From NCBI GenBank assembly GCA_951802425.1, contig OX637801.1, positions 806,001-870,000 of the forward strand: DNA of 64,000 nucleotides. Reading direction: 5' to 3'. The notes under the pieces were generated by a model. The model saw only the letters and a program-made list of their open reading frames with translations, was not told where the DNA came from and did not search any database. Source of the stretch: Clavaria fumosa (Eukaryota > Basidiomycota > Agaricomycetes > Agaricales > Clavariaceae). The stretch's first letter is position 1, and every line of letters starts with the position of its first letter. Below, piece after piece: positions 1 through 11,666 of the stretch. A program made the position numbers and the translations under genes.

Positions 1-448
1 CGCATGATTCCATTATGGATTATGACCCCTACATGACCTTGTACACAATGTCGCATTGCCTTCTGTAGCTTCCGGACATTTCTGTAGAACTGGATATGCT
101 GTACTTAGAAAAATGTATATAAGTACATACTGGACTCTATGGGAAAAAAAGCTTTTGGACCGTCATCATCTTGCTTTGATCTCGAAAAAGCCCACCCTTC
201 GTCGTATCCCTCAATCTGCTGGCCTTCGTCGTCACCGGCACCTCGAACTTTTGATCCAGACATCGGACCCTATTGGATCCAACACCGGACACTCTGGACA
301 ACGTATACTCTCACTTTCTGAACCTTTTACAACTTAACCTCTATATCCTCTGAAGTTCTGTTTAGTGTCCCAGTCGCATAAACAAGACCCCCTAAAGAAC
401 TTGGCTGCGAACACCTAGTTGCAGCCAACACCCGTTCAGCCTACTACA
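1..448 (+). repeat. Element A 5' LTR, right-hand part
   Basis: Aligns gap-free to 17,512-17,959. It ends in TACA just before the primer binding site. Most of the roughly 25 differences from the 3' copy are CG against TG or CA. The missing left part should begin with TGTA, judged from the other LTR. Confidence 0.9.
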
Positions 449-452
449 ATTT

Positions 453-470
453 TGGAGCCCACCACGAGGG
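453..470 (+). other. Element A primer binding site (tRNA-primed minus strand synthesis)
   Basis: An 18-base stretch starting TGGAGCCC lies four bases after the LTR end. The TGG start matches complementarity to the CCA end of a tRNA. The tRNA species was not identified. Confidence 0.65.
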
Positions 471-555
471 GGTTGTAACAACGTCTTCACTACAGCCTTC
501 AAGGATTCCCAGAGGCTCATCCACTTCCTGGCCTCGACATTCCGAATGACTAAGA

Positions 556-1818
556 ATGCGAAACCCGGATCCGACCTCAGAACCACCACATACCGAACAT
601 ACCGGAGAAGTAATTGAAACTTCTCATCTACTCCCATCAGACATCCCGAGTATCTCATCCATTGTATACTCCCATATGAGCTTTGTGACACCCGTTATCA
701 CATTACCACAGATCTTCGAAGAACCGCTCACACCACTCCCCCTCGAATTGAACACCCTTCACTTCCCGCCCGAAGCACCCCAGATTTTACCGGACGAAGT
801 TCACTCACCACCATACGCACCAATACAAATGTCTAACCAACCGAGATATCCGCTCCATGGTGCTCATGGGGCCCCCGCCTTTGACGGAGTACCAACACAC
901 CTCAACTGGTACTTCGAGGACATCGACATCGTACTCACCAGCATTAATCCAGACGTTCCCGAAGCCGATTTAATTCGGTACGCAAAGCATTACCTTGACA
1001 CAGACACATGTCTCCTCTGGGAGACCCTCACACCAGACCCGGACCTGGTATGGACCTGGGAAACCTTCAAAGTGGCTGTCTGACGCCTTTATCCAGGATC
1101 CGATGGTGGCCATTTATTTTCCGTCGCCGATTTGGATCGTTTCATATCGGATTCGGCCCATAAAGGAGTTTATACGTGTGCAGAACATGGAGAATATTAC
1201 CGGGACTTTCTCTGGATCACTTCGCACTTGATCACTTCCCAACGTATGTCCACAAATGACAGAAACTGACTTTACATCCTCGGATTTGGGGATCATACAA
1301 GACACCGGATCGAGAACCAGCTTGCAATTATACTACCAAATCACCATCCGGAGGATCCATACCCCATGAGTGAGGTACACGCTGCAGCCGAGTTCCTACT
1401 CTCCTCGATGTCCCCACACTCTGCGACAACCGATCAATTCTCTGAACCCATCTGTTTCGCATCTTCAGCCCCCAGGAGAGAAACGAAACTGGTGGTCAAG
1501 AAGGAAGAGTTTGATATGTCCGCAGCCTTGGCAACATTCGCTTCTACAATGGCTTGCCTCAAATCAATTTTATCAGCCCAGTCTCTCGAACAGGCAAAAC
1601 GTTCTGCTCCTCGAATGACGAATTCCCCTGCAAACCGGACGTGTAATTTCTGCTCGGAACTAGGTCATTTTGTTAGTGCCTGTCCGAAGGCCCTCGAATA
1701 CATTAAGTCTGGTAAATGCATACAGAACACCGAAGGCAGAATTTGCCTTCCATCTGGACAATACTTGCCAGGCACTATTGTGGGAAATAACCTATTGGAG
1801 TGCTTTGACAAGTACTAC
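556..1818 (+). pseudogene. Element A Gag, 5' part (cut by element G)
   Basis: Frame 1 from the ATG at 556 is open except for two TGA codons at 1,081 and 1,267. It encodes a Gag polyprotein with a proline-rich N-terminus, a capsid-like stretch (EYYRDFLW, SEVHAAAEFLL) and a CCHC zinc knuckle starting CNFC at about 1,648 (C-x2-C-x4-H-x4-C). The frame runs into the LTR of element G at 1,819 and resumes at 10,404 in phase after removal of G. Both TGA codons sit where arginine fits the flanking motif (AV*RLYPG, NDRN*LYILGF), so CGA to TGA is the likely cause. Retrovirus-like Gag packages element RNA in cytoplasmic particles; this copy cannot do so. Confidence 0.8.
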
Positions 1819-1819
1819 A

Positions 1820-2379
1820 TGTCAGGATCCATTACATAAGCCACCGTCACTGAGTCCACAACGCGCTAGGAACTAGTTACGAGGACCGAGTATGGGATCA
1901 CGTGACCACCCGCGACCTCAACTCCACACTCGCGACTCCCCAGGCGCCTACAGGCTCATGACTAGCACCCATCACGTGCCCACACCCCCGTTCCTTGCGA
2001 TTTCCCACGCTTTGCAATTTGTGATGGAGGCGGATCAGCAAAAATGCCTCTGATGTCCCCCATCAATCAATCTAACCTAAACAGGCCTAATTGAGGTCTC
2101 CCCTCAGGCAGCCAAGACCGCACCAAGCATTCCTTCTGTCACCCTCCCCACACCCATGCCTCACCGCTACCTTCCTCATTCGGCATCCCCTTTTCCCTAT
2201 ATTGCCTCCCCTATCCCGCATGACTCAGAGCATGTAGCCTCGTTTCTCTTACTTATGACTCACCTCCTACACAGCCCCCTTCCCCCAGTATATATAATGC
2301 CTTTGTAATGAGTATAGACCCTCACATTGAAATCGAGCTTCTTTCCCCTTCTCACTTCTGTGAGGGACTCAGACTGACA
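1820..2379 (+). repeat. Element G 5' LTR
   Basis: It is the same length (560 bp) as the 3' copy, with about 20 base differences that I can all assign to CpG sites changed to TG or CA. TG...CA ends are canonical. Target duplication lies just left (1,815-1,819). No TGG-type primer binding site is evident right after it. Confidence 0.93.
2289..2297 (+). promoter_or_regulatory. TATA box in element G LTR
   Basis: TATATATAA lies about 90 bp before the LTR end and is preserved in the 3' copy at the same offset. This fits an RNA polymerase II start within the LTR. Confidence 0.55.
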
Positions 2380-2398
2380 CAATTTCACCGTCCACCCC

Positions 2399-3274
2399 TT
2401 GCTACCTCGACCCTGTCAACCCCCGGTTGGCCTAGCCTTCTCTTTACCCCCTGCCCGTTGTGTGCAACAGAATGATGAGAGAATCACCCTGGCGTACCTG
2501 ACACGTAACGAGGACATAACGGACGAGTGGCTCACCACAGTCCTGGACTTTGGAGAAGACGAATACTGGGCGAGGTACTTTGACACTCGCATACGAACTG
2601 AATTCTACCCAGACACACCTACGGAATCCGACGTCTCGGAGACGGAAACTGTGGTACTAAGACCGCGAGAGCTGTGCCCCTTCAAGCTGTGGATTATTGA
2701 GGAGGAGAGAAGACTTGCGCCTTATTTCGGAAGGCTATACGCACAGGAACAGAGCAGACGAGAGCAGAGGTTGAGAGAGGCCTTAGCAGTTGCATTACCA
2801 GACTCTGCGACCTCAGGCACGAGATCGCCTGCACACAGCACCATCGACATTAACCTTGACGACCTCGAGGACTACGTAAACAGCAACAATGACGAGTTGA
2901 CAAACGAACCTGCACACATTTCTGTGGAGATCCAGACAGAACTTACCCTCCTCGGAGTCGAACAGTTCATCATCCACGAATACCGACCCCTCGCTTTCAT
3001 CCCCCATCCTATCAACCCCATCCCCCCCAGCACCACCAGTTCATACCGAACCCCCTGTAGACTTCGCGAGTTTAGACAAGCACCTAGCCCGGCAAGCACC
3101 ATCGCCACCACCACCACCACAGTCACCTGCAACTCCAGAACTGGAACCACGACCCCAACCCGTGAGTCCATCGCCATCAGAAGCCTCACCGCTGCCCTCG
3201 CCCGCACCCAAAATGGCAGACGCCGTCCCCGCAGCCCCAATGCTGAGGCTGGACCTAGCCGTTCCATCTTTTGA
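2399..3274 (+). other. ATG-less acidic open frame before element G Gag
   Basis: Frame 2 is open for about 290 codons but has no internal ATG. It encodes an acidic, charged polypeptide (DITDEWLTTVLDFGEDEYW, EEERRLAPYF) turning Ser/Thr/Pro-rich near the end. It overlaps the start of Gag in another frame. It may be the N-terminal part of an original longer Gag displaced by a frameshift, or a leader polypeptide. I recognise no family. Confidence 0.35.
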
Positions 3275-4283
3275 TGGAAATAAGAAGAACTTCTGGACCT
3301 TCCTCAGGTCCCTCCAACTACAGTTCCTGGGAAACCAGGGGCTCTATGCCAGTGATCTGAACAAGATCCTGTTTGCGCTGAGTAAGATTACAGGAGAAGG
3401 ATTCGCAGCAGAATGGGCAAACATGCAAGGTGATGAGATCCTAAATGCTGGAGTAGCCGGGACTTGGGAAGATTTCGTCCTGGATCTGCGTAGGGCCTTC
3501 GATGACCCTAACATCACAGCAACCGCCCTAAACGATATCGCCAAGTTGAAGCAGGGAGTGCTAGAAGCCGCAGAGTTCTTCGCTCTATTCGAGACATTGA
3601 TGTGCAAGGCTGAGTTGGACCCGGTCAATGACTCGGACGTGTTAATCCACTGGCTGGAAACGAACCTCAACTGGAGGCTGACCATGCGGGTCTACAACAT
3701 CAACCCCATACCAGTCACCTATGCCCAGTGGAAGCAACTGGTCGAAATGTTGGATGCCCAACAGAGGAGGCTCGATGCCATTATACGCGAGCAAAATGCC
3801 AGCCACCCCACCCCCACCCAATTCCAGCAGTCGCGACCACTCCCTACCCCTCCGCACTACCCGAACCCGAACCCACTGCGACCCACGCCTCGCTTCCCCT
3901 CCGTTCCGCAGCAGCAGCAATGCGCCCCTGCTCCTCAGATCATGCCCCGTCCCGCTGGTGCTGGTGACAGGATGATCGTGGACCAGACACAGGCTCCTGC
4001 GGCTGAACGTCGATGCTTCCGCTGTGGCCAGGTGGGTCACATCGCCCGAAACTGCCACCTCCCGGACTCGCAACCCTATGTCCCAAGGCTGCAGGTTCAT
4101 GCGATGGTCCCTGGCCCGATGGAAGTGGAAGAATACGAGAATGAACTCGTGCTGCTCCGCGACAGGCTCGCGATATACGAGAGAGAGAGACAGATTGCTG
4201 GTGCCCCGCAAGCCCAGCAACAACAACAACAGCTCCCGCCGGCTCCCACCCAGGAGCAGGGTTTTGGAGAAGAGACGCAGTGA
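3213..4283 (+). CDS. Element G Gag (capsid/nucleocapsid)
   Basis: Starts at AAAATGG (a good start context) and runs 356 codons without a stop. The capsid region (LDLAVPSFDGNKKNFWTFL, EGFAAEWANM, AFDDPN) matches the Gag of element F, whose frame begins at the equivalent MLDLAVAPFDG. A CCHC zinc knuckle, CFRCGQVGHIARNC, lies near residues 270-283, followed by a glutamine-rich tail. The stop overlaps the protease-pol frame, which lies in the -1 frame, so a -1 ribosomal shift or an old indel joins them. In element F the same junction is in one frame. Confidence 0.8.
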   Translation: MADAVPAAPMLRLDLAVPSFDGNKKNFWTFLRSLQLQFLGNQGLYASDLNKILFALSKITGEGFAAEWANMQGDEILNAGVAGTWEDFVLDLRRAFDDPNITATALNDIAKLKQGVLEAAEFFALFETLMCKAELDPVNDSDVLIHWLETNLNWRLTMRVYNINPIPVTYAQWKQLVEMLDAQQRRLDAIIREQNASHPTPTQFQQSRPLPTPPHYPNPNPLRPTPRFPSVPQQQQCAPAPQIMPRPAGAGDRMIVDQTQAPAAERRCFRCGQVGHIARNCHLPDSQPYVPRLQVHAMVPGPMEVEEYENELVLLRDRLAIYERERQIAGAPQAQQQQQQLPPAPTQEQGFGEETQ

Positions 4284-6366
4284 GTCCGAGCTCGCGTCTC
4301 TGTAATAGTACGAGCAATGTTCCCACCCCTGCCCCTGTACCTGTAGCAAGTATACCCAAATACACGATCTTGCAATGGAGACATGCTCGGAGTGCAAACA
4401 AACTTGAGGACAGCAGAACAGCAAAGGTTGCGGAAGAGAGACCAAAGAAGCAGAGAAGAGAATTAACCCTGCCGGCGCACTTCGAGACCCTGACTACGGC
4501 CGAATGGGGAGGCATTAAGGTCCTGATCGATTCAGGATGCACCAATTGCTTCATGGACCTAGCCTGGTGCAGAGAACTCGGACTGGAGCCTGTCCCACTG
4601 CAGAACCCGATTAAAGTATACAATGTAGATGGATCGGCAAACAAGAGCGGACCTATTCGCTATGGCATTGACCTTCTGTTGACTATAGGGGACCACCAAG
4701 AGTGAATACACTTCCTGCTCGGAACAGCCAAGTCACACAAAATCATCCTGGGACACGACTGGCTATCCAAACACAACCCCGAGATCGATTGGCCACTAGG
4801 GAAGGTCTCCTTCAAACGCTGCCCCCAAAGTTGCCACTTCGACCCACGCCTCGTGAGTCCTTGGGCCTACCCGAAAGGCAGTATATGGGATAATGCACTA
4901 CAAACAACTATGGAAATCTGCTTTTTGGACTCTGGAGACATGCCTGACTGGCCGTCGCTATACCCAATGGTCTTCAGCGAAGCGAAGTGGGATGAATTAC
5001 CCAAGCCGCAACCCGATTTTGACATCAAGATCGAGTTCCGTGAGGACCCAGGCCACTTATCCTCCAAACTATACTTGCTGACAAGAGAAGAGACGATTGA
5101 GATGAACAGGTGGATCGACAAACAGCTCGCATCAGGGAGGATAAGACCTTCCAAATCGCCCTATGCCAGTCCATTCTTTTTCAAGCGAGAAAAGGACAAA
5201 CTCCGACCGATTATCAACTATTCGCACCTCAATTCATTTCTGATCAAAGATAAGTTCCCACTGCCATGCATCTGCGACTGTGTAGACAAGCTGCGTGGAG
5301 CCAGGATCTTCTCCAAGATCGATGCGAAGGGGGGATTTCCGTCTATGAGGCTGTGGGAGGGGCACCAGGAGAGATGTGCATTCTTAACGTCGCGAGGTTT
5401 GTTCGAACCTACAGTAATGTGGTTCGGACTCCAGAATGCCCCCACGACCTTTCAGAGATTCATGAACCACATTCTGAGAGAAGAGATTGCTGGCGGACAC
5501 GTCCTCGCATACATCAATGACATCATCATCTTCGCGGATGACCTCGTGACCCACCGTTACTGGATGGACCGAGTCCTGCAGAGATTCTGTGAGAATGGGC
5601 TGTGCCTCCGGCTAAGTAAATGTGAGTTCAAGAAGGCTGAGGTGTTCTACCTTGGGCTCAGGCTCTCACACAATCGCCTCGAGCATGACCCAGTCAAGGC
5701 GGAAGCCATCCGAAACTGGCCCGTGCCCCGAAACGTCAAAGAACTCCAACGCTTCCTAGGAATGGTCAACCACTTGCGGAGATTCATCCCCAACCTGTCC
5801 ACACGAGCCAAACCCCTGTTTAAGCTCACCGGCAACGTCCCCTGGTGTTGGCAGAGCGAACAGGTCGCGGCTTTCCTGGACGTGAAAGGAGCGCTCGTCT
5901 CAGCCCCAGTCCTCACCCTACCCCAGGACACGGGCAAGTGGAAGGTAGAAACGGACACGAGTAACCTCGCGACAGGTGGTGTTCTTTCACAGCAGCAGCC
6001 TGATGGAACCTGGAGACCCGTCGACTACATCTCCAAGGCCCTCACAGCTGCTGAGAAAAATTATGATGTCTATGATAAAGAGCTCCTTGCGGTCATCAGG
6101 GCTTTAAGAGAGTGGAGAGCATACCTCATGGGAGTGGATGAGACTTTCGAGATTTGGACAGACCACGCCAACCTGCAGTACTTCAGAAAGCCCCAAAAAC
6201 TGAAGCCACAACAGATATGCTGGTATGGAGAACTCCAAAGTTTCGACTTCGAGATCAAGTATCGGACTGGCAAAAGCAACACCAAAGCCGATACCCTCTC
6301 ACGAAGGCCAGACTACAGAGACACTGCCAAGGAAGATGCTGTCCAGATGCTCCCCACCAACATGGA
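4284..6366 (+). pseudogene. Element G protease, reverse transcriptase and RNase H (broken)
   Basis: Frame 2 encodes an aspartic protease with active site LIDSGCTNCFMD, then RT and RNase H (DTSNLATGGVLSQQ, NYDVYDKELLAVIRAL, DALSRR-like end). A TGA at 4,703 lies in DHQ E*IHFLLG, where element F has arginine. The RT active site, YVDD in element F, reads YIND here: a catalytic aspartate has become asparagine (GAT to AAT in a CGAT context). The frame ends inside insertion H. Expected role: reverse transcription of element RNA. This copy should be catalytically dead. Confidence 0.85.
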
Positions 6367-6371
6367 TGTAC

Positions 6372-8373
6372 TGTTATGGTTCTGGTACTGCCTATAAATA
6401 GAATTGAGTCATCACAAGTCAGACTGACTCAAACTCTTTCCCAATCTATTCATAGTCTAACCTACAGGACTAGTAGGTTACTCAGTTCCACACCTTCCTG
6501 CCAAATGTACTATAGCCAGTCCATTCAGCAAGGTATTGCTTTGGGCTGATATTATTATTCCAGTAACCTAAGCATTGATAACCTATGGCTTTAGCTACTG
6601 ACCCCTATGAGTCCACTCCAACCTAGTGGTAGCCCACAAGGTTGGTACTATAGCTCAATAGCTGACCAGTCCACAGATATCACACACTTAAGCCAAATCA
6701 GTGTAAATAAGTAATAAAAGAATAGTAGATAGCCAGTTAACCAAACAAAGAAGGGACAAGCTGAAGGTATCATGAGATTCTCCTGATCCTTTAGACCATT
6801 CTACCTCTATAAACCTTTGCATAATTCCTAGTGGTTCCTTAATTATTCACCAACTTACTCTATGAACACAGTAGTACTCATGTACAGTAGAGTACCTTGT
6901 ACAACATACTAAAATATTCATATCTCGTTCAATACTTACCGCGCCGAGGGGAGCCGGCACAGGGCGGCAGTCCCGAAGCATAGGTACCTCCGGATATCAA
7001 AATCATCTGACCAGACAAGGTCCTTAGTCAGTAATTACCATATTTAGTTTAACTAGATGAAATCCTTAATTTAACTAAATATGTCCTTAGCTCCTTACTG
7101 GGCTAGACTTAGACTCAGTCCCTTTCAGGGATGGCTCAGACAATATGTGGGTACTTAATGGTGCCTGGAACGCGAAGTTCCGGCGGCTATTTATACTCAA
7201 TTTCGTCTATCTACTACATTTGGAAGTATACAGCATAGCTCCTTAAATAGTATACAAAAACTACCGTTTAAGTATTCTAAAATAAGGAGAATTCAATGGG
7301 TTTACATATCAGGCTAGATCACATTTTTATCTCATTTCCCTATTGAGATATTTCATTTCGAAGGTCCAGAGTATTCTAAAAATAATCATAATGACTCATT
7401 ATGAGTCATTTCTTTGTTTGTAATCGTCGGGGATTGTAGGGGAAGACCCCACAGCCGTCCCAGATCGCTTCTGCGATGCCCTGCAGTGTTCCCTGTCTCG
7501 ATCGCGTCATCCCTTCATCTATATTCCCTTTGTCTCCTCTTATCTCCCCCAGACTAATCTTAATTAGGTGCATTAGCCCTATTTAGTATATGTTTCAACC
7601 CTATTCCATGCCAAATATATACTAGTACCACCCTAGTACAATGGGAGATGAGGGAAGGGCCGAGGGACTGTGCACAAAGGTTGCGAGCATGCAGCCTGCT
7701 CACAAGGAGGAGCACTCCTTATTTGGCAATGCGGCAGTGTCGGCCATCAGCGCTGACCGCTGCCCCTGCCTTCGTGGGAATCCAGCCGACCTGTCGGTTC
7801 TCGATCGCCCGATCGAGGTCCGATCATGATCAGGCTTCCCCACAACACCAGAGTGTTGCTAGACCGATGCTGGCGACTTCGCGACCCTGTAGCGAAGCCG
7901 CAAACGCTCCGCTCCTCTCGTAAACTCGCGGGTATAACCTTTTAACACCCCTCCACATTTCTGTCTATTCAGATTTCCAAACTAGGGAGTATTCCTAGCG
8001 TAATTTCGATAATACTTAGATACAGGCTTCCATAACACTAGAACTAGATTTAATAGTTATGTAATGGTTCCCCTGGCTTGCAATTATGGATCTAAGGGTA
8101 ATAGGCAAGTGGAAATCCAATGGTATAAGCCGCTTCTTTGTGCGGTTCTTCGTTCTTGCTATAGAGCCTTTTCTTTCCCTCCAAGTACTATCCTTCTATT
8201 CTTATTCACCTAGCTAGGTTAAAATCTGATTGGTTTCCATGAGTATTGTTACATAGAACAGATGTAGAGTAGAAGGTCATGTTTATAGACTAATGAGACG
8301 CATTTCTTGAAAACCTAATGTGGAAGGAGCAGCTACATATGGCATAGAGTACTATTGGTACATTCTCCTAACA
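6372..8373. mobile_element. Insertion H: 2,002-bp non-coding insertion in element G pol
   Basis: Starts TGTTATGG and ends CCTAACA, and is flanked by TGTAC (6,367-6,371) and CGTAC (8,374-8,378). Removing it with one flank joins RNase H to integrase in frame (element G V-R-T-S-F-T against V-R-V-S-F-T in F). The ends and 5-bp duplication fit a solo LTR or a non-autonomous LTR element. No convincing reading frame lies inside. A GC-rich, CpG-containing stretch at about 7,630-7,925 contrasts with the AT-rich rest. A palindrome, ATGACTCATTATGAGTCAT, lies near 7,390. Confidence 0.75.
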
Positions 8374-8378
8374 CGTAC

Positions 8379-9832
8379 GCACCAGCTTTACCTTGGAAAT
8401 GGAGACGCTCCTCCAGAAAAAGAGCGCGGAACACGTCACAAAGCCCATGGAGATTGATGACAGCTGGACGCGAGACCGCCTTGGGCTTTGGTGGAGAAAC
8501 AACACTGTGTGGATACCCACAACCATTCGCGAGATGGTGCTCAACTATGAACACGATCTTCCCATTGCAGGACACCCCGGAATAAAGAAAATGAAGGCTG
8601 CGATGGTTAAGGCCTACTGGTGGCCCGAGATGGTGAAGGATGTGGAGAAGTACATGTCCAGGTGCGAAGGTTGCCAGAGAACCAAGCCCGATCGAACCAA
8701 ACATGCCGCGCCTCTACACCCGCACCCAGTCCCAAACAGCCCATGGTGGGCGATCAGCTGGGACATAGTAGGACCGTTACTGCAATCCTGCGGGTTTGAC
8801 TCTATCCTTGTGATCGTTGACAAATTCACCAAGCGCACACTCATTGAAGCAATCGGTTTTGACTTGACGAGCCTGGGAGCAGCAAGGATCCTCCGCGACC
8901 GAGTATTCCGGAACCACGGAATCCCCCAGAAGGTCGTCAGCGATCGTGGCCCACAGTTCATCTCTCGATTCATGAAGGAATTCTACTGGATGATTGGGAT
9001 AAAGGCTAACCCGAGCACCGCCTTCCATCCCCAAACTGACAGACAAACAGAACAGGTGAATCAGGAGATCGAGACCTACCTGCGGGGATACGTCAAACAT
9101 CTCCAGGACGATTGGGCGGAATGGTTGAGCACAGTGGAATTTGCGTTGAATAACTGGGAACACTCTGCGACAGGCTACACGCCCTTCTTCCTGGACTACG
9201 GCCGACACCCCTGGAATGGAGGTATACACCTGCGGACAGAAGTGAACCCAGCTGCTGATGAGTGGATGGCGAAGTTGGAAGAGTCGCGATGTGCCACCAA
9301 AGAGGCCATGGAGAAAGCCGCGCTAGCAATGAAGAAAAGCTACGACAGTGGAAAACGACCCAGCCGCGAGTATGGGAAGGGAGACTTAGTTTGGCTCAAC
9401 ACGCAAAACTTGAAAATGGACTGCCCAAACAAGAAACTCGACAACAAATGCACTGGACCTTTCGCTATCATAGAAAAGGTGGGGCCAGCTGGGTATCGCC
9501 TCAAACTGCCCCTGGCCTGGTGAATCCATGATGTGTTTAATGAGTTGCTCCTCACCCCGTTCATCCCTCCTTCTTTCGCTTCTCAAGCCTGGCCACCTCC
9601 GCCCCCCCCGACCATTGATGACAACCATTTGGAGTATGAGGTCGAAGAGATCCTGGATGTGAAGAAAGTAGGGTGAGGAGTGAAATACCTGGTAAAGTGG
9701 CTAGACTACCCCATCGAAGAAAATACCTGGGAACCCCGCCAAAACCTTACCAACACCGCAATTCTTCTCTGTGACTTCTTCCTCAAGCACCCGGACAAGG
9801 CACGATTGGCCGGTCGAGACGCCCAGCCTTGA
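8379..9832 (+). pseudogene. Element G integrase and chromodomain-like tail (broken)
   Basis: Frame 2 resumes after insertion H. The integrase has an HHCC zinc-binding region (EHDLPIAGHPG ... CEGCQRTKPDR), then the catalytic D (SWDIVGPLL), D (VSDRGPQF) and E region (HPQTDRQTEQVNQE). A GPF module and a chromodomain-like end (YLVKWLDYPIEENTWEP) follow. TGA codons at 9,521 and 9,674 interrupt the tail at positions where element F encodes arginine (AW-R-IH, VG-R-GV). The frame closes at DAQP, 11 bp before the 3' LTR. Chromodomains of this family steer integration to heterochromatin. Confidence 0.85.
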
Positions 9833-9843
9833 GGAGGGGGCCA
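9833..9843 (+). other. Element G polypurine tract
   Basis: A G-rich run (GGAGGGGGCCA) directly before the 3' LTR, the usual plus-strand primer site. Confidence 0.6.
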
Positions 9844-10403
9844 TGTCAGGATCCATTACGTAAGCCACCATCACTGAGTCCACAATGCGCTAGGAACTAG
9901 TTACGAGGACCGAGTATGGGATCACATGACCACCCGCGACCTCAACTCCACACTCGCAACTCCCCAGGCACCTACAGGCTCGCGACTAGCACCCATCACG
10001 TGCCCACACCCCCGTTCCTTGCGATTTCCCACACTTTGCAATTCGTGATGGAGGCGGATCAGCAAAAATGCCTCTGACGTCCCCCATCAATCAATCTAAC
10101 CTAAACGGGCCTAATTGAGGTCTCCCCTCGGGCAGCCAAGACCGCGCCAAGCATTCCTTCTGTCACCCTCCCCACACCCATGCCTTGCCGCTACCTTCCT
10201 CATTCGGCATCCCCTTTTCCCTATATTGCCTCCCCTATCCTGCACGACTCAGAGCGTGTAGCCTCGTTTCTCTTACTTATGACTCACCTCCTACACAGCC
10301 CCCTTCCCCCAGTATATATAATGCCTTTGTAATGAGTATAGACCCTCACGTTGAAATCGAGCTTCTTTCCCCTTCTCACTTCTGTGAGGGACTCAGACTG
10401 ACA
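9844..10403 (+). repeat. Element G 3' LTR
   Basis: Partner of 1,820-2,379, 560 bp, TG...CA ends. The flanking CTACG is the right-hand target duplication. Confidence 0.93.
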
Positions 10404-11564
10404 CTACGCCACTTATCAATCCCAGAATACGCAACCAGCAACTACCACGGTATTTGAAGCACAGCTGATCGGACCATCTGCTCACTCCCCAGACATGGAA
10501 GACGAATCAGATGAAGAAGATAATGAGAGGACCATGTTGGAAAATATGGTCCACACGTTCGCAAACGATGTCGCGAAGAAAGTAGACAAGGGCAAAAGGA
10601 AAGCGCCCACACCCAGGAATAGCGATCCCCAGCCATCTAGGTTACCACCCCCGCCCACCGTTGTTATTATGACACCCCAGGTTACTCGTCCATCAAAGCC
10701 AGAAAGAATCAAAAGACCTGACATCCAGTATCATTACCAAGCTCCAATCGAAAATCCAGTAACCATTCAGCAAGTTTTCGATCGCGCACTTGACATCCCG
10801 GTCCGCATGACACCCCGTGAACTACTTGCCATTTCTGGAGATATCCACAAAAAGATGAAGGACATGGTTACCACCTGCCGCATTCCGGTCACTGCGTCCG
10901 TCGTACAGGATATGCTCTACACACACATTACGGCCCCGGACACCTCCGATCTTGTTGTAGCTGTCAATGCCACTCTGCTCCGCATCGTTGAAGGCATATT
11001 GGATAACCAGATTGCCGCGGAGTGCCTTCTCGACCAGGGAAGTTCAATTGTAGCAATGCAGCGAGACGTTTGGGAGAAACTTGGCAACCCATTACACTCC
11101 GAAAACATTATTCACATGGAATCCTCTCATGGCACCATCGCTCCAATGCTCGGACTCATCAAAAATTTCCCCCCACAGATCAGTCCATGCACATTCCATG
11201 TTCAAATGCAAGTGGCAGACATGTTGCCCTGTGAGGTTCTTGTCGGATGACCGTTTTTCATGTTAACCAGCTCCCAGACAATAGACCATCCCCACGGGGC
11301 CCAGGACCTTATTCTAAACAATCCAAACACAGGACAACGCATCATAGTGCCAACAAAAGAGCAAATCCCAATCCACAAAACCCTCAAGAACAAGAAACCA
11401 CATTCGGATTTTTGAGAGCTGGAGCCTCGAATATCCGCAGATTTACAGACTCTTCTCCAGTCAATGCGGACATGGAAGCTATACCCAGATACGAGGCTCC
11501 AGCCATTCCCCCCACTTCTGTTCACAATTCCTCATTGTCTTCCTTTGTAAATCTAGTTCCCCTC
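10404..11564 (+). pseudogene. Element A Gag end and protease (broken)
   Basis: Frame 1 continues the Gag of element A after element G, through an acidic linker (MEDESDEEDNERTM) to a retropepsin-like domain. The protease active-site region reads CLLDQGSSIVAM, so D-Q-G replaces the usual D-S/T-G, a version I recall from this class of fungal element. A TGA at 11,248 replaces the expected arginine in LVG*PFF, and another TGA follows at 11,413. The frame fades after about 11,564, and pol follows in frame 3. Confidence 0.75.
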
Positions 11565-11666
11565 GATCCCCTTCCTTGTATCAGTATCTCGGACGTTTCT
11601 CTCGATTCCGTTGATTCCCCAGTCACTATTGGATGTGAACCATCACATTGAAATGTCGCAAATCCC

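Larger units (their letters stand above)
1820..10403 (+). mobile_element. Element G: chromodomain-type Ty3/Gypsy retrotransposon nested in element A
   Basis: Two 560-bp LTRs (1,820-2,379 and 9,844-10,403) start TGTCAGG and end CTGACA. They flank an internal region encoding Gag with zinc knuckle, protease, reverse transcriptase, RNase H, integrase and a chromodomain-like tail. The host flanks read CTACA on the left and CTACG on the right, a 4-5 bp target duplication. Removing the element and one duplication restores an open Gag frame of element A. G is a relative of element F, with similar Gag and pol. It carries three TGA stops, a mutated RT active site and insertion H, so it is inactive. Confidence 0.93.

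Noticed and set aside
7641..7923. Small overlapping frames in the CpG-rich part of insertion H
   Set aside because: No motif, and the frames end without context. High GC alone explains their openness.
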